Made by a program: the position numbers and the translations under genes. Of a stretch of 64,000 bases of DNA, positions 9,071 through 19,432 are shown piece by piece (position 1 is the first letter of the stretch; every line of letters begins with the position of its first letter). The stretch spans positions 592,868-656,867 of the forward strand of contig LT599019.1 in NCBI GenBank assembly GCA_900079685.1, written 5' to 3'. The notes under the pieces were generated by a model, which worked only from the letters and a program-made list of their open reading frames with translations, was not told the DNA's origin and searched no databases. Source of the DNA: an uncultured delta proteobacterium (GTDB taxonomy: Bacteria > Desulfobacterota > Desulfovibrionia > Desulfovibrionales > Desulfovibrionaceae).

Positions 9071-10387
9071 TCAGCTCCGCCCTTTCAGGCGGGTTTTGCC
9101 CATCAGCCCTTCGTACTGACGTGAAATCAGATGCGATTCAAGCTGACCCATGAAGTCCATGGCGACGCCCACCACAATGAGAAGGCTCGTGCCGCCGAAA
9201 TAAAACGGTACCGCGAACTGGCTCATCAGCACCTGGGGAATCACGCAGACCAGGGAAATATAGATCGCGCCCCAGAATGTAATGCGGGTGAGCACCCTGT
9301 CAATGTACTCGCGGGTTTTGCTGCCGGGACGGATGCCCGGTATGAACCCGCCCTGCTTCTTCAGGTTTTCCGCGATGTCTTTGGGATCAAAGATGATGGC
9401 GGTGTAGAAGAAGCAGAAGAACACGATCAGGGAAACGAACAGCACGTTGTACAGCACCGTCTGCGGCGAGAACCAGCTCGCCACCTGCTGCAGCCAGGGA
9501 GCGGTGGAGAAACTCGCCACCGTCGCCGGGAAGATAAGCAGGCTGGATGCGAAGATCGGCGGAATGACGCCCGCTGTGTTCACTTTCAGGGGCAGGTGCG
9601 TGGTCTGTCCGCCGTACATCTTACGGCCCACCTGGCGTTTGGCGTAGTGGATGGGAATGCGCCGTTGCGCCCGTTCCACAAACACAATGCCCACCAGCAC
9701 CGCCAGCATGAAGACGACCAGGATAATGACCTGGAAAATGCTGAACGTGCCCGCGCCGATGAGTTCGATGGAGTGCACGATCGCGCGGGGAAGCCCCGTG
9801 ACGATGCCCGAGAAGATGATAAGCGAGATGCCGTTGCCGATGCCCCGCTCGGTGATCTGCTCGCCGAGCCACATGATAAGCACGGTCCCGGCGGTCATGG
9901 TGATGACCGTGACCAGCTTGAACGAGAGGCCCGTCATAATCACGAGCGGCGCGTTCGTAATGGGGCTGTGCATGCTTTCCAGCACCGTGGCGAGGCCGAA
10001 GCCCTGCACGATGGTGATAAGCACGGTGCCGTACCGGGTGTACTGCGTCAGTTTTTTACGGCCGGCCTGCCCTTCTTCCTTGGCCATGCGCTTGATGTCC
10101 GGGCTCACCACCTGCAGAAGCTGCATGATGATGGACGCGGAAATGTAGGGCATGACCCCGAGGGCGAAGACCGACAGGTTGGAAAGGCCGCCGCCGGAGA
10201 ACATGTCGAAAATGCCGAAAAGCGTGTTCTGCACGGAGGCAAAAAACTCTTTCAGCGCGACGGCGTCAATGCCCGGCACGGGCACATGCACGCCCAGCCG
10301 GTAAGCCACCAGCAGAAGCGCGGTCCAAAGGAGCTTCTTGCGAAGCTCCGGGACGCGCGCCAGATTTTCTACACCGGAAAGTGCCAC
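9071..10387 (-). CDS. secY: Preprotein translocase subunit SecY
   Basis: 438 residues with ten hydrophobic segments. GVMPYISASIIMQLL near residue 81, the cytoplasmic loops and the final GQLESHLISRQYEGLM match SecY, the channel subunit of the Sec translocon. GTG start with AAGGA upstream, 3 bp after rplO. Placed between rplO and map, as in other deltaproteobacterial spc operons. Confidence 0.98.
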   Translation of the reverse strand: MALSGVENLARVPELRKKLLWTALLLVAYRLGVHVPVPGIDAVALKEFFASVQNTLFGIFDMFSGGGLSNLSVFALGVMPYISASIIMQLLQVVSPDIKRMAKEEGQAGRKKLTQYTRYGTVLITIVQGFGLATVLESMHSPITNAPLVIMTGLSFKLVTVITMTAGTVLIMWLGEQITERGIGNGISLIIFSGIVTGLPRAIVHSIELIGAGTFSIFQVIILVVFMLAVLVGIVFVERAQRRIPIHYAKRQVGRKMYGGQTTHLPLKVNTAGVIPPIFASSLLIFPATVASFSTAPWLQQVASWFSPQTVLYNVLFVSLIVFFCFFYTAIIFDPKDIAENLKKQGGFIPGIRPGSKTREYIDRVLTRITFWGAIYISLVCVIPQVLMSQFAVPFYFGGTSLLIVVGVAMDFMGQLESHLISRQYEGLMGKTRLKGRS

Positions 10388-10390
10388 GGC

Positions 10391-10906
10391 TTATCCTTGC
10401 GTCTTGGTTGCAGTTGCAGCTTTCGCCTTTTTCCCTTTCGGCGCGGCGGGAGCTTCCTCACCGCCAATAACTTTGGCCGTGCCGCCCGCCTTTTGGATTT
10501 TTTCCGCGGCGGAAGCGCTGAACTTGTGCGCTTCAACCGTGAGCGCGGCCGCAAGTTCGCCGTCGCCGAGAATCTTCACGGGATTCCCCGCCTTGGCGAG
10601 GCCGCGTTCGTAGATGTCGTCAATGGATATCGCGCTCTTGCCTTCAAACGCGGCAAGCAGAAGCGCGAGATTGATGACCTCATACCGCATGCGGAAGGGG
10701 TAGTTCTTGAAGCCGCGCTTGGGCAGACGGCGCTGCAGCGGCATCTGGCCGCCTTCAAACCCGGCGGGCACGCCGCCACCGGCGCGGGCGTTCTGGCCCT
10801 TGTGGCCTTTGCCCGAGGTGCTGCCCGAGCCGGAGCCGCCGCCGCGACCGATGCGTTTACGGTTCTTGCGTTCTTCCGGGAAGGGGTACAATTGATGCAG
10901 TTGCAT
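10391..10906 (-). CDS. rplO: 50S ribosomal protein L15 with extended C-terminus
   Basis: 171 residues. MQLHQLYPFPEERKNRKRIGRG and the Gly-rich GSGSTSGKGHKGQNARAGGG identify L15. Usual length is about 145-150; the last ~25 residues are an Ala/Lys tail (EEAPAAPKGKKAKAATATK), like the tail on L17 in this cluster. Its ATG overlaps the rpmD stop as TAATG. Confidence 0.97.
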   Translation of the reverse strand: MQLHQLYPFPEERKNRKRIGRGGGSGSGSTSGKGHKGQNARAGGGVPAGFEGGQMPLQRRLPKRGFKNYPFRMRYEVINLALLLAAFEGKSAISIDDIYERGLAKAGNPVKILGDGELAAALTVEAHKFSASAAEKIQKAGGTAKVIGGEEAPAAPKGKKAKAATATKTQG

Positions 10907-11076
10907 TAGCTTACCACCTCCACCATATGGGGGACTTTGGCTACCATGCCGCGAATGGCGGGGGTATCCTTGAATTCTCTGACCATGTTGGGGCGCTTCA
11001 GGCCGAGCGCGGCAAGGATCTTGCGCTGCGCCGGCGCGCAGCCGACCCAGCTGCGGACGAGTTTGATCTTAATCAT
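10906..11076 (-). CDS. rpmD: 50S ribosomal protein L30
   Basis: 56 residues, MIKIKLVRSWVGCAPAQRK through MVAKVPHMVEVVS. The central AALGLKRPNMV segment and the ending match L30. Start ATG at 11076; the TAA stop shares its last A with the rplO ATG. Confidence 0.95.
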   Translation of the reverse strand: MIKIKLVRSWVGCAPAQRKILAALGLKRPNMVREFKDTPAIRGMVAKVPHMVEVVS

Positions 11077-11160
11077 GACACTACCTTGTCTGCTGCGCGC
11101 GCAAAAAATGCGCGCGGTTTTCGCGCCGGAACCATTTCCGGCACTCGCATTCCGACCCGC

Positions 11161-11655
11161 TTACTTGCGGGGCGTTTCCAATTTTTTGCCGCGGATTTCA
11201 CCCACGTCGTCGGCGCTGCGCAGGGAGGCCAGGCCTTCCACGGTGGCGCGCAAAACGTTGTGCGGGTTGTTCGTGCCGATGGCCTTGGTCAGCACGTCGG
11301 CAACGCCGGCGGCTTCCATGACGGCGCGGACCGGGCCGCCCGCGATGATGCCCGTGCCCTCGGAAGCGGGTTTGAGCATGACGCGGCCGGCGCCGAAGCG
11401 GCCGAGCACTTCGTACGGCAGGGTTCCTTCAACCAGGGGCACCTTAATCATGTGCTTCTTGGCGTGTTCGGAAGCCTTGCGGAGCGCTTCGGGCACTTCC
11501 TGGGCCTTGCCCAGGCCGTAGCCCACGCTTCCCTTGCCGTCGCCAACCACGACCAGCGCGGAAAAGCTGAACCGGCGGCCGCCTTTCACGACTTTCGCAA
11601 CCCTGTTCAGGGACACAATCTTTTCGACAAAACCGGATTCGTTCTGTTGTTCCAT
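11161..11655 (-). CDS. rpsE: 30S ribosomal protein S5
   Basis: 164 residues. [24 protein letters not shown] and the [19 protein letters not shown] loop identify S5, which stabilises decoding near the mRNA entry channel. It follows rplR by 15 bp; an 84-bp spacer separates it from rpmD. Confidence 0.98.
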   Translation of the reverse strand: MEQQNESGFVEKIVSLNRVAKVVKGGRRFSFSALVVVGDGKGSVGYGLGKAQEVPEALRKASEHAKKHMIKVPLVEGTLPYEVLGRFGAGRVMLKPASEGTGIIAGGPVRAVMEAAGVADVLTKAIGTNNPHNVLRATVEGLASLRSADDVGEIRGKKLETPRK

Positions 11656-11670
11656 GTTCTTCCCTGCGTC

Positions 11671-12030
11671 CTACAATTTCAGGCCCGCTTCACGGGCGCC
11701 GTCGGCAACCGCCTTGATACGGCCGTGATACAGATACCCGTTACGGTCAAAAACCACGTTGGTGATGTTCTTATCCAAAGCAAGGCGGGCGATTTCCTTG
11801 CCCACCAGGTCGGCACCGGTTTTGTTGCAGTGCCCTTTGCCGTCGCCCTTGTTGAGAACCTGAGTGGAGGTAGCAACAAGAGTGTTGCCGGTCGTATCGT
11901 CCACGATCTGCGCGTAAATATGCACGTTGGAACGGAACACGACCAGACGCGGACGCGCTTCGTCGCCCGAAATCTTCTTGCGGATGCGGATTTTGCGGCG
12001 GCATCTCGCTTCTTCTTTCGTCATAGCCAT
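11671..12030 (-). CDS. rplR: 50S ribosomal protein L18
   Basis: 119 residues. [33 protein letters not shown] and the C-terminal [19 protein letters not shown] are typical of L18, a 5S rRNA-binding protein. A second in-frame ATG lies two codons downstream; the first is used because the AGGTAG element lies closer to normal spacing for it. Confidence 0.97.
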   Translation of the reverse strand: MAMTKEEARCRRKIRIRKKISGDEARPRLVVFRSNVHIYAQIVDDTTGNTLVATSTQVLNKGDGKGHCNKTGADLVGKEIARLALDKNITNVVFDRNGYLYHGRIKAVADGAREAGLKL

Positions 12031-12044
12031 TGTATACTACCTGC

Positions 12045-12584
12045 CTATTTCTTGGTGCCGGATTTACCGACTTTACGGCGGATATGCTCGTTTTCGTACT
12101 TGATGCCCTTGCCCTTGTAGGGTTCAGGCTTCCGCAGGCGGCGGATTTTAGCCGCGGTTTCGCCGACAAGAACCTTGTCGATGCCGGAGAGCGTCAGCTT
12201 CTGGCCGTCGACGGCGGCGGTGATGCCTTTGGGCAGATCAATCACCACGGGGTGCGAAAAGCCGAGCGCAAGCTCCACCTGGGAGCCTTTGACAGCCACT
12301 TTGTAGCCGACGCCGATGACTTCCAGGGTTTTGGCAAACCCCGCGGTCACGCCGGTAACGCAGTTGGCGAGAAGGGTCCGGCGCAGGCCGTGCTGGGCTC
12401 TCGCTTCGCGGGAGTCGTCTTCACGGGTGATGGTAACCTGGTTCGCCGCAACGTCGTATTTCAGGAGCGAGTGCAGCGGGGTCGCAAGTTCCCCTTTGGG
12501 GCCCTTTACGACAACTTCCGCGTCTTTTACCGTAACGGTAACGCCGCTCGGGATGGTAATCGGTAATTTTCCTATGCGTGACAT
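12045..12584 (-). CDS. rplF: 50S ribosomal protein L6
   Basis: 179 residues from ATG 12584 (MSRIGKLPITIPSGV), the standard L6 start; the frame stays open upstream into rpsH but without support. The C-terminal PEPYKGKGIKYENEHIRRK is the L6 signature near the sarcin-ricin loop and stalk base. Confidence 0.98.
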   Translation of the reverse strand: MSRIGKLPITIPSGVTVTVKDAEVVVKGPKGELATPLHSLLKYDVAANQVTITREDDSREARAQHGLRRTLLANCVTGVTAGFAKTLEVIGVGYKVAVKGSQVELALGFSHPVVIDLPKGITAAVDGQKLTLSGIDKVLVGETAAKIRRLRKPEPYKGKGIKYENEHIRRKVGKSGTKK

Positions 12585-12594
12585 GAGCAAACCC

Positions 12595-12972
12595 CTACCA
12601 GATTTCACACAAAAGTTCGCCCCCGACCTTCTGCGTCCGGGCGGTCTCGCCGTCGAGCACGCCTTTGGAGGTCGAGAGAATGCAAATACCCAGGCCGTTC
12701 TGTACCTTGGGAATGGCCGAGTGGCCAACGTACTGCCGCCGCCCGGGGGTGCTGATGCGCTTTAAGCCGGCGATGCCGGCGGTGCCTTTGAGGTAGCGAA
12801 GGCTGATGGCTATATCCTTCTCTTCCATGGTGACGGCATCCACATACCCTTCCTGCTTGAGGATGGCGGCGATTGATTCCTTCATCTTCGAGCGCGGCAC
12901 ACGTACTTCCTTGTGAAGGGCCATGTGTGCGTTGCGGATACGCGTGAGCATATCTGCAATAGGATCGGTCAT
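12595..12972 (-). CDS. rpsH: 30S ribosomal protein S8
   Basis: 125 residues from ATG 12972 (MTDPIADMLTRIRNA). The C-terminal ILSTSKGVLDGETARTQKVGGELL is the S8 signature. In the classic system S8 represses the spc operon by binding mRNA at the rplE start; I did not identify such a site here. Confidence 0.98.
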   Translation of the reverse strand: MTDPIADMLTRIRNAHMALHKEVRVPRSKMKESIAAILKQEGYVDAVTMEEKDIAISLRYLKGTAGIAGLKRISTPGRRQYVGHSAIPKVQNGLGICILSTSKGVLDGETARTQKVGGELLCEIW

Positions 12973-13072
12973 AACAAACTCCTTGGGGCGGTGCCCCTCT
13001 GACTGAATATAAACCCGGCTGCCCGCCGCGCGGAAAAAAGCCCGCGCCCGGGAACCGGCTTTGACAACTAAA

Positions 13073-13258
13073 CTACCAGCTCGACTTGCGAACGCCGGGC
13101 AGTTCACCGCGGAGCGACATATTGCGGAAGCAGATACGGCACAGGCCGAACTTGCGCATATAGGCGCGCGGGCGGCCGCAAATGGGGCAGCGGTTATACT
13201 GGCGGCTGCTGAACTTCGGCTTGCGAGCGGCTTTGACTTCCAGTGAGGTACGAGACAA
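13073..13258 (-). CDS. rpsN: 30S ribosomal protein S14, zinc-binding type
   Basis: 61 residues. The short form with CPICG and CRICF (Cys4 zinc site) is the C+ paralogue. The start is TTG, supported by AAGGAGAAGACCC upstream and by the usual N-terminus [11 protein letters not shown] 100-bp spacer separates it from rpsH. Confidence 0.96.
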   Translation of the reverse strand: MSRTSLEVKAARKPKFSSRQYNRCPICGRPRAYMRKFGLCRICFRNMSLRGELPGVRKSSW

Positions 13259-13272
13259 GGGTCTTCTCCTTA

Positions 13273-13812
13273 TTACTTACGGAACGGCATGCCCAGCTGG
13301 TCGAGCAGGAGCTTGCCTTCCTTGTCGGTATTGGCGGTCGTCACGATAGTGATGTTCATGCCCTTGGGGTTGTCCACACGGTCCGCTTCCAGGTCCGGGA
13401 AGATGGAGTGTTCCTTGATCCCCAGGGTGAAGTTGCCCCGGCCGTCGAACCCGCGGTCCGGCACGCCGCGGAAGTCGCGGACGCGCGGCAGCGCGAAGTT
13501 CATCAGTTTATCGAGAAAGTCCCACATTCTCTGCCCGCGCAACGTAACGCGGCAGCCGATGGGCATGCCTTCACGCAGCTTGAAAGCGGCGATGGATTTT
13601 TTCGCTCTGGTGACCACGGCCTTCTGACCGGCGATATTGGAGAGTTCCGCAACCGCTTCCTCCATCAGCTTGTTATTCTGGGAGGCGGCGCCGAGACCGA
13701 TGTTCAGCGAGATCTTTTCCAGTCCGGGAACCTGCATGGGAGATTTGTAGCCAAATTCCGTCTTCAGGGCCGGCACCACTTTCTCGCGATAAAGTTTTTC
13801 AAGACGCGTCAT
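13273..13812 (-). CDS. rplE: 50S ribosomal protein L5
   Basis: 179 residues. [35 protein letters not shown] and the ending [19 protein letters not shown] identify L5, which binds 5S rRNA and contacts the P-site tRNA. Confidence 0.98.
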   Translation of the reverse strand: MTRLEKLYREKVVPALKTEFGYKSPMQVPGLEKISLNIGLGAASQNNKLMEEAVAELSNIAGQKAVVTRAKKSIAAFKLREGMPIGCRVTLRGQRMWDFLDKLMNFALPRVRDFRGVPDRGFDGRGNFTLGIKEHSIFPDLEADRVDNPKGMNITIVTTANTDKEGKLLLDQLGMPFRK

Positions 13813-13823
13813 CGTCTTTCACC

Positions 13824-14147
13824 TTAATCCATATTTTCATTGCATTTTTTGCAGAAGCGAACTTTCTTGCCGTCTTCGGTGGTGCGGTAACCAACCCGTG
13901 TCGCTTCCGTGCACTTGTCGCATATCACCTTTACGTTGGAGATATGGATCGGCATTTCCTTTTCCACAATCCCGCCCTGCTGTTTGGCATAGGGGTTGGG
14001 TTTGGTGTGGCGCTTCGCCATGTTGATCTTTTCGACCAGCACGGCGTCCTTCTTTTTAAGGATTTTCAGCACCTTGCCGACTTTGTCCTTATCTTTCCCG
14101 ACGGTGATCTTCACCTTGTCGTTTTTGCGGATACGATACTGTTTCAT
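13824..14147 (-). CDS. rplX: 50S ribosomal protein L24
   Basis: 107 residues from the second ATG (14147), which has the better spacing to AGGAG; another ATG lies one codon upstream at 14150. The KOW motif is in [21 protein letters not shown]. The C-terminal half holds CDKC and CKKC pairs, a zinc ribbon also found in other deltaproteobacterial L24 proteins. Confidence 0.96.
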   Translation of the reverse strand: MKQYRIRKNDKVKITVGKDKDKVGKVLKILKKKDAVLVEKINMAKRHTKPNPYAKQQGGIVEKEMPIHISNVKVICDKCTEATRVGYRTTEDGKKVRFCKKCNENMD

Positions 14148-14156
14148 CATAAGCTC

Positions 14157-14525
14157 CTAGAGAACTTCCGGCGCCAGGGAGACGATTTTCATGAAGTTCT
14201 TGGCGCGGAGTTCGCGGGCAACGGGTCCGAAAATACGGGTGCCCACGGGCTCTCCCTGCTTGGTCAGGAGCACGGCCGCGCTGGAGTCGAACTTGATGTA
14301 CGACCCGTCGGCGCGGCGCACTTCTTTTTTGGTACGGACGATAACGGCCTGCATAACGTCGCCCTTTTTCACCTTGGTGTGGGGCATGGCGTCTTTCACG
14401 GAGACCATAATAATGTCCCCGACGGATGCATACCGGCGATGGGAGCCGCCCAGCACTTTGATGCAGGCCACTTCCTTGGCGCCGGAGTTGTCGGCCACCA
14501 TCAATGTAGATTCTACCTGGATCAT
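14157..14525 (-). CDS. rplN: 50S ribosomal protein L14
   Basis: 122 residues. [19 protein letters not shown] and [20 protein letters not shown] are diagnostic of L14, at the subunit interface. 10 bp after rpsQ. Confidence 0.98.
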   Translation of the reverse strand: MIQVESTLMVADNSGAKEVACIKVLGGSHRRYASVGDIIMVSVKDAMPHTKVKKGDVMQAVIVRTKKEVRRADGSYIKFDSSAAVLLTKQGEPVGTRIFGPVARELRAKNFMKIVSLAPEVL

Positions 14526-14535
14526 GGCTTAACCC

Positions 14536-14802
14536 CTACACGGCTTTTTCAAGCACGGACACAATATGCCAGCGCTTGTTGCGCGACATGGGACGGAACT
14601 CGATGATGGCCACCTTGTCGCCCACTTTGCCTTCGTTATTCGGATCATGCGCCGTGAATTTCTTGTGACGGCGGATGTATTTTTTCAAAAGCGGATGCTT
14701 TACCAGCGTTTCAACACGCACCACGATGGTCTTGTCGTTCACGTCGGAGACGACGATGCCGGTCAGGGTGCGGCCTTTTTTGTATGTGACAGCCTGGTCC
14801 AT
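14536..14802 (-). CDS. rpsQ: 30S ribosomal protein S17
   Basis: 88 residues. GIVVSDVNDKTIVVRVETLVKHPLLKKYIRR is the S17 OB-fold core. It starts 2 bp after the rpmC stop codon. Confidence 0.98.
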   Translation of the reverse strand: MDQAVTYKKGRTLTGIVVSDVNDKTIVVRVETLVKHPLLKKYIRRHKKFTAHDPNNEGKVGDKVAIIEFRPMSRNKRWHIVSVLEKAV

Positions 14803-14804
14803 TG

Positions 14805-15002
14805 TTAGGCTCCCTTCTTCATGTAGGTCAGGATGCGCGCAACTTCGCGCTTGGCCGCCGGAATCTGGGCGGTCTTCTCAAGCTGACCCGTGGCGTGCTT
14901 GAAGCGAAGATCAAAGAGGTCCTGACGGGCTTCTACCAGGCGTTTCGCCAAGTCTTCGCGGCTCAGGTTGGCCAGTTCTTTTCTTGTATCAGTAGCTTTC
15001 AT
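14805..15002 (-). CDS. rpmC: 50S ribosomal protein L29
   Basis: 65 residues from ATG 15002 (MKATDTRKELANLS). Two-helix protein with LRFKHATGQLEKTAQI, the L29 signature; it lies at the exit tunnel. The start is one base after the rplP stop. Confidence 0.96.
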   Translation of the reverse strand: MKATDTRKELANLSREDLAKRLVEARQDLFDLRFKHATGQLEKTAQIPAAKREVARILTYMKKGA

Positions 15003-15003
15003 C

Positions 15004-15417
15004 TTACAGGCCCTCACGCGTCACGATGCTGGTCTTGATGGGCAGCTTATGCTGGGCGCGGACCAGGGCTTCTTTCGCCAATTCAATGGTGACGCCCTTG
15101 ATTTCGTACAATACGCGGCCCGGTTTCACCGGAGCATACCAACCCGCCGGGGCGCCTTTCCCCTTACCCATGCGGACTTCAAGCGGCTTGGAGGTGAACG
15201 GATGGTCCGGGAAAATGCGGATCCAGACCCGCCCGCCGCGCTTGATGTGGCGCATCATGGCGATACGCGCCGCTTCAATCTGCTGGTTGGTCAGCTTGCC
15301 GTGCTCCAGCGCTTTCAGACCGATGTCGCCGAAAGCAACATAGTTGCCGCCCGTGGCGGGACCTTTAATGCGCCCTTTCTGGCGCTTACGGAATTTAACT
15401 CGTTTAGGGCTGAGCAT
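15004..15417 (-). CDS. rplP: 50S ribosomal protein L16
   Basis: 137 residues. [36 protein letters not shown]-like segment ([16 protein letters not shown]) and [18 protein letters not shown] identify L16. Its ATG overlaps the rpsC stop as TAATG. Confidence 0.98.
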   Translation of the reverse strand: MLSPKRVKFRKRQKGRIKGPATGGNYVAFGDIGLKALEHGKLTNQQIEAARIAMMRHIKRGGRVWIRIFPDHPFTSKPLEVRMGKGKGAPAGWYAPVKPGRVLYEIKGVTIELAKEALVRAQHKLPIKTSIVTREGL

Positions 15418-16058
15418 TACTGTTCCACCTCGGTGTCAAGGATTTCACCCTTGAAGATCCACACTTTCACGCCGATTTTACCGTACGTGGTGTTCGCTTC
15501 AGCGTACCCGAAATCAATGTCGGCACGCAGCGTCTGCAAGGGCACCCGACCGTCACGGTACCATTCGGAACGGGCGATTTCCGCCCCGGCAAGACGACCG
15601 GCGCAGCCGATCTTGATGCCTTCCGCCCCGAATTTACGGGCCATGGCGACGGTACGTTTCATGGCGCGGCGGAACGCGATACGGCGTTCGAGCTGCTGCG
15701 CCACACTTTCGGCCACGAGCTGCGCGTCCGTTTCCGGGCGGCGGATCTCGTTGACCTCAATGACGAATTCTCTGCCAAACTGCTTCTTCAGGTCGCCGCG
15801 CAGCTTTTCGATTTCCACGCCTTTGCGGCCGATGATGATGCCGGGCCGGGCGGTGGAAAGGATAAGACGCACTTTGCCGCTGGCGCGTTCGATTTCGATC
15901 TTCGAAATCCCCGCGGAGTACAGAAGCTTTTTGACGTGTTTACGGATAGTGTGGTCTTCAAACACAAAGGCCGGGTACTCTTTCTTACTATACCAGCGGG
16001 ACTGCCAGTTCTTGTTGTACCCGAGCCGGAACCCGAAGGGATGGACTTTCTGACCCAT
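15417..16058 (-). CDS. rpsC: 30S ribosomal protein S3
   Basis: 213 residues. [18 protein letters not shown], the KH-domain motif [14 protein letters not shown] and the C-terminal [19 protein letters not shown] are typical of S3. Confidence 0.98.
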   Translation of the reverse strand: MGQKVHPFGFRLGYNKNWQSRWYSKKEYPAFVFEDHTIRKHVKKLLYSAGISKIEIERASGKVRLILSTARPGIIIGRKGVEIEKLRGDLKKQFGREFVIEVNEIRRPETDAQLVAESVAQQLERRIAFRRAMKRTVAMARKFGAEGIKIGCAGRLAGAEIARSEWYRDGRVPLQTLRADIDFGYAEANTTYGKIGVKVWIFKGEILDTEVEQ

Positions 16059-16066
16059 AGCGTTTC

Positions 16067-16402
16067 CTAGTTGTTCTCGGCAAGAATGACGGTTACATGG
16101 CTGGTGCGTTTGCGGATGCTGGTCGCGCGGCCTTGCGCGCGGGGCATGAAACGCTTCCAGGTGGGGCCTTCGTTGACAAGTATCTCTTTCACGATGAGCG
16201 CGTCCACGTTCATGCCGGTGTTGTGCTCGGCGTTGGCGAGGGCGCTTCTCATGACCGCGCGGATGACTTCGGCACCCTTTTGCGGCGTGAACTTCAAGAT
16301 ATTCAAAGCGTCTTCCACGGGGCGGCCCACGACGTTTTTGGCGACGATGCGGGTCTTGCGCGGGGAAACGCGGATGAATTTGGCAATAGCTTTAGCTTCC
16401 AT
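16067..16402 (-). CDS. rplV: 50S ribosomal protein L22
   Basis: 111 residues from ATG 16402 ([18 protein letters not shown]), the normal L22 start. The beta-hairpin [21 protein letters not shown] lines the exit tunnel. Confidence 0.98.
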   Translation of the reverse strand: MEAKAIAKFIRVSPRKTRIVAKNVVGRPVEDALNILKFTPQKGAEVIRAVMRSALANAEHNTGMNVDALIVKEILVNEGPTWKRFMPRAQGRATSIRKRTSHVTVILAENN

Positions 16403-16409
16403 TACATCC

Positions 16410-16694
16410 TCACTTCTTGCCGGCTTTGGTTTTCTTGTCCCCGGCATGCCCATGGAAGGTACGGGTGGGCGAGAATTCGCCCAGCTTGTGGCCGACCATG
16501 TTCTCAGTGACAAACACGGGGATGAACTTCTTGCCGTTATGCACGGCAAAAGTGAACCCCACCATTTCCGGCAGAATCGTGGACCGGCGCGACCAGGTCT
16601 TGATCACCCGGCGGTCCGAGTTGGCGTTGGCCAATTCCACTTTCTTTTCAAGGTGCCCATCAACAAAAGGGCCCTTTTTCAACGATCTTGGCAT
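16410..16694 (-). CDS. rpsS: 30S ribosomal protein S19
   Basis: 94 residues. [19 protein letters not shown] and [21 protein letters not shown] identify S19. Confidence 0.98.
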   Translation of the reverse strand: MPRSLKKGPFVDGHLEKKVELANANSDRRVIKTWSRRSTILPEMVGFTFAVHNGKKFIPVFVTENMVGHKLGEFSPTRTFHGHAGDKKTKAGKK

Positions 16695-16707
16695 ATCTGG
16701 CTCCTAC

Positions 16708-17535
16708 CTACTTGCTGCGCCGGGTAACAATGAGCTTGCCCGAAGCTTTCTTACGGTCGCGGGTCTTGTAGCCCTTGGTCGGCTTGCCCCAGGGGGTCAC
16801 GGGATGGCGGCCGCCGGAGCTTCTGCCTTCGCCGCCGCCCAGGGGGTGGTCAACGGGGTTCATGGCAACGCCGCGCACTTTGGGGCGGCGGCCCAGCCAG
16901 CGGTTACGGCCGGCTTTGCCCAGAGCGATGTTTTCGTGCTGGATGTTCCCGACCTGGCCGATGGTGGCAAGGCCGGTGGCCAGCACTTTGCGCACTTCGC
17001 CGGAAGGCATGCGGAGAAGCGCGTATTTGCCTTCCTTCGCGACCATCTGGGCGTAGGTGCCGGCGGCGCGGCAGAACTGGCCGCCGCGGCCCGGGTGCAG
17101 CTCGATGTTGTGGATGAGCGTGCCCACGGGAATCTTCGCCATGATGAGCGAGTTGCCGGGCTTGATGTCCGCGCCTTCGCCGGCGATGACGGTATCGCCC
17201 ACATTCAGGCCCACCGGGGCGAGGATGTAGCGCTTTTCGCCGTCCAGATAGTGCAGCAGCGCGATGCGGGCCGAGCGGTTCGGGTCGTATTCGATGGTCG
17301 CGACTTTCGCGGCGATGCCCTGCTTGTCCCGCTTGAAATCAATAATGCGGTACAGGCGCTTGTGCCCGCCGCCTCTGCGGCGGCTGGTCACGCGGCCGTA
17401 GTTGTTGCGGCCGGACTTTTTGGTCAAACCTTCGGTCAGGCTTCTTTCAGGCGTGGTGCGGCTCACTTCATCAAAAGTGGACACCATCTGAAAGCGCCGA
17501 CCGGCGGAGGTGGGTTTCAGCTTACGCACAGCCAT
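16708..17535 (-). CDS. rplB: 50S ribosomal protein L2
   Basis: 275 residues. [38 protein letters not shown] and the peptidyl-transferase-proximal [11 protein letters not shown] with its conserved His are diagnostic of L2. Confidence 0.98.
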   Translation of the reverse strand: MAVRKLKPTSAGRRFQMVSTFDEVSRTTPERSLTEGLTKKSGRNNYGRVTSRRRGGGHKRLYRIIDFKRDKQGIAAKVATIEYDPNRSARIALLHYLDGEKRYILAPVGLNVGDTVIAGEGADIKPGNSLIMAKIPVGTLIHNIELHPGRGGQFCRAAGTYAQMVAKEGKYALLRMPSGEVRKVLATGLATIGQVGNIQHENIALGKAGRNRWLGRRPKVRGVAMNPVDHPLGGGEGRSSGGRHPVTPWGKPTKGYKTRDRKKASGKLIVTRRSK

Positions 17536-17537
17536 GA

Positions 17538-17828
17538 TCAGACTCCCTCGAAGAATTCGATCTTCGCGCCTTCAGCCAGGGTCACGTAGGCTTTCTTGTA
17601 GCCGGAAACCCTGCCCACAACGCGGCCCTGGCGCTTTCTGTCGCCGGGCTTTTTGCACACGACGCGCACATCCGTGACCTTCACGTTGAACGCTTTTTCA
17701 ACGGCGTTCTTGATCTCGATCTTGTTGGCGCGAGAGTTGACGAAAAACGCCACCTGGTTGGCTTCGTCCTTCATGGACGTTGCCTTTTCCGACACCAGGG
17801 GCCGGATGATGATTTGCGAATAATCCAT
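17538..17828 (-). CDS. rplW: 50S ribosomal protein L23
   Basis: 96 residues from ATG 17828 ([15 protein letters not shown]) with GAGG upstream. [22 protein letters not shown] is the L23 core; it docks SRP and trigger factor at the tunnel exit. Confidence 0.97.
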   Translation of the reverse strand: MDYSQIIIRPLVSEKATSMKDEANQVAFFVNSRANKIEIKNAVEKAFNVKVTDVRVVCKKPGDRKRQGRVVGRVSGYKKAYVTLAEGAKIEFFEGV

Positions 17829-17837
17829 GACCAACCT

Positions 17838-18458
17838 CTACTTAAGCCGCGCCGTCAGGGGCTCGACCGCGCCCTCGAGGAGGACGAGCTGGGGGTGAAC
17901 AAGGATGGTGTACACGTTGAGCTGGTCCGGCGTAGTTACGGTGATGCCGGGGATGTTCCGGGCGGAACGTTCCAGGGCTTCGTCATACGCCGGGACAACC
18001 ACCAGGGCTTTACCGAGCTCAAGAGCTTTGGCGACGGAGGCGAAGTGCTTGGTCTTCGCTTCCGGCAGCTCAATGGATTTCACCACCATGATATTCTGGT
18101 CGAACTGACGCGCGGAAAGCGCCATTTTCATGGCCAGCGCCCGAACCTTCTTATTGACCTTGAAGGAGTAGTCGCGCGGCTGGGGACCAAAGGTCACGGC
18201 ACCGCCCGTCCAGATGGGCGAGATGTTGGAGCCGGAACGGGCGCGGCCCGTGCCTTTCTGGCGCCAGGGCTTCACGCCGCCGCCCTTCATCATGGAGCGG
18301 GTCAGCGTGGAGTGGGTGCCGGCGCGTTTCGCCGCGCGGATGGACCGCACCACCAGGTTCAGAATTTCGGGGCGGACCGGCACTTCAAACACTTCGGGGG
18401 CCAGGGTCATTTCCCCGGCTTCCTGCTTCGCTTGATCGTATATTTTTACAACAGCCAT
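17838..18458 (-). CDS. rplD: 50S ribosomal protein L4
   Basis: 206 residues. The extended loop KPWRQKGTGRARSGSNISPIW identifies L4. In enterobacteria L4 represses the S10 operon through the leader, which is relevant to the long structured leader found here upstream of rpsJ. Confidence 0.98.
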   Translation of the reverse strand: MAVVKIYDQAKQEAGEMTLAPEVFEVPVRPEILNLVVRSIRAAKRAGTHSTLTRSMMKGGGVKPWRQKGTGRARSGSNISPIWTGGAVTFGPQPRDYSFKVNKKVRALAMKMALSARQFDQNIMVVKSIELPEAKTKHFASVAKALELGKALVVVPAYDEALERSARNIPGITVTTPDQLNVYTILVHPQLVLLEGAVEPLTARLK

Positions 18459-18472
18459 TGTGTCGCCCTCTC

Positions 18473-19102
18473 CTAGTACTTACGCACCATGACCAGGCCA
18501 TTGACGGGACCGGGAACGGGCCCTTTGACCAGGATCAGGTTTTCTTCAGGCCGGACGTCAAGAACCATGATGCTCTCCACGGTGACGTTGCGGGCACCCA
18601 TGTGACCGGCCATTTTTTTGTTTTTCCACACCTTGCCGGGCTCGGTGTTGTTCCCGATGCCGCCCGCGGAACGGTGCGTTTTTTCCGTACCGTGGGATGC
18701 GGATTCGCCCCTGAAGTTCCAGCGCTTCATGGCGCCGGCATAGCCTTTGCCGATGCTCGTGCCGGAAATCTTCACAAAGTCGCCGGGCGCGAAGATACCG
18801 ACGGTCAGGGCATCGCCCACGGCCTGTTCGGCCGCACCGTCGAGGCGGATTTCGCGCAGAACGCGGTATTTTCCTTCACCGGCTTTCGCGAGATGACCCA
18901 GCTCAGGCTTGGTGAGGTGTTTGTCCTTGGCGTCGACGTACCCGATCTGGATGGCGTCGTAGCCGTCTGAATCGCGCCCTTTCACCTGCACGACAGAGCA
19001 GGGGCCGGCGGAAATCGCGGTCACGGCAACGGACACGCCGTCGCCCGTGAACACACGGAGCATGCCGAGCTTGCGGCCTAAAATTCCAAGATTAGCAGCC
19101 AT
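18473..19102 (-). CDS. rplC: 50S ribosomal protein L3
   Basis: 209 residues. [14 protein letters not shown], the [18 protein letters not shown]-type segment and [13 protein letters not shown] are L3 signatures; it is an early assembly protein of the 50S subunit. Confidence 0.98.
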   Translation of the reverse strand: MAANLGILGRKLGMLRVFTGDGVSVAVTAISAGPCSVVQVKGRDSDGYDAIQIGYVDAKDKHLTKPELGHLAKAGEGKYRVLREIRLDGAAEQAVGDALTVGIFAPGDFVKISGTSIGKGYAGAMKRWNFRGESASHGTEKTHRSAGGIGNNTEPGKVWKNKKMAGHMGARNVTVESIMVLDVRPEENLILVKGPVPGPVNGLVMVRKY

Positions 19103-19114
19103 GACTCACGCTCC

Positions 19115-19432
19115 CTACAGTTTGATTTCAACGTCAACACCGGCAGGCAGGGAGAGCTTGCCAAGGGCGTCCACGGTTTGCTGGGTCGGCTCAAGAATAT
19201 CCATCAGCCGCTTGTGAATACGCATTTCAAACTGTTCACGCGACTTTTTGTCGACGTGCACAGAGCGGTTCACCGTATACTTATGGATGTTGGTGGGCAG
19301 GGGGATGGGCCCCGCTATGCCCGCGCCGGTGTTCTTCGCCGTATCCACGATTTCGGCCACAGCCTTATCCAGGATGCGGTAATCGTAAGCCTTGAGCTTG
19401 ATTCTGATACGATCACTGCTGACAGTTGTCAT
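19115..19432 (-). CDS. rpsJ: 30S ribosomal protein S10
   Basis: 105 residues from ATG 19432 ([19 protein letters not shown]), with GGAG 9 nt upstream. [22 protein letters not shown] is the S10 signature. First gene of the S10 operon here: no fusA or tuf precedes it, and a promoter with a long leader lies upstream. Confidence 0.98.
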   Translation of the reverse strand: MTTVSSDRIRIKLKAYDYRILDKAVAEIVDTAKNTGAGIAGPIPLPTNIHKYTVNRSVHVDKKSREQFEMRIHKRLMDILEPTQQTVDALGKLSLPAGVDVEIKL

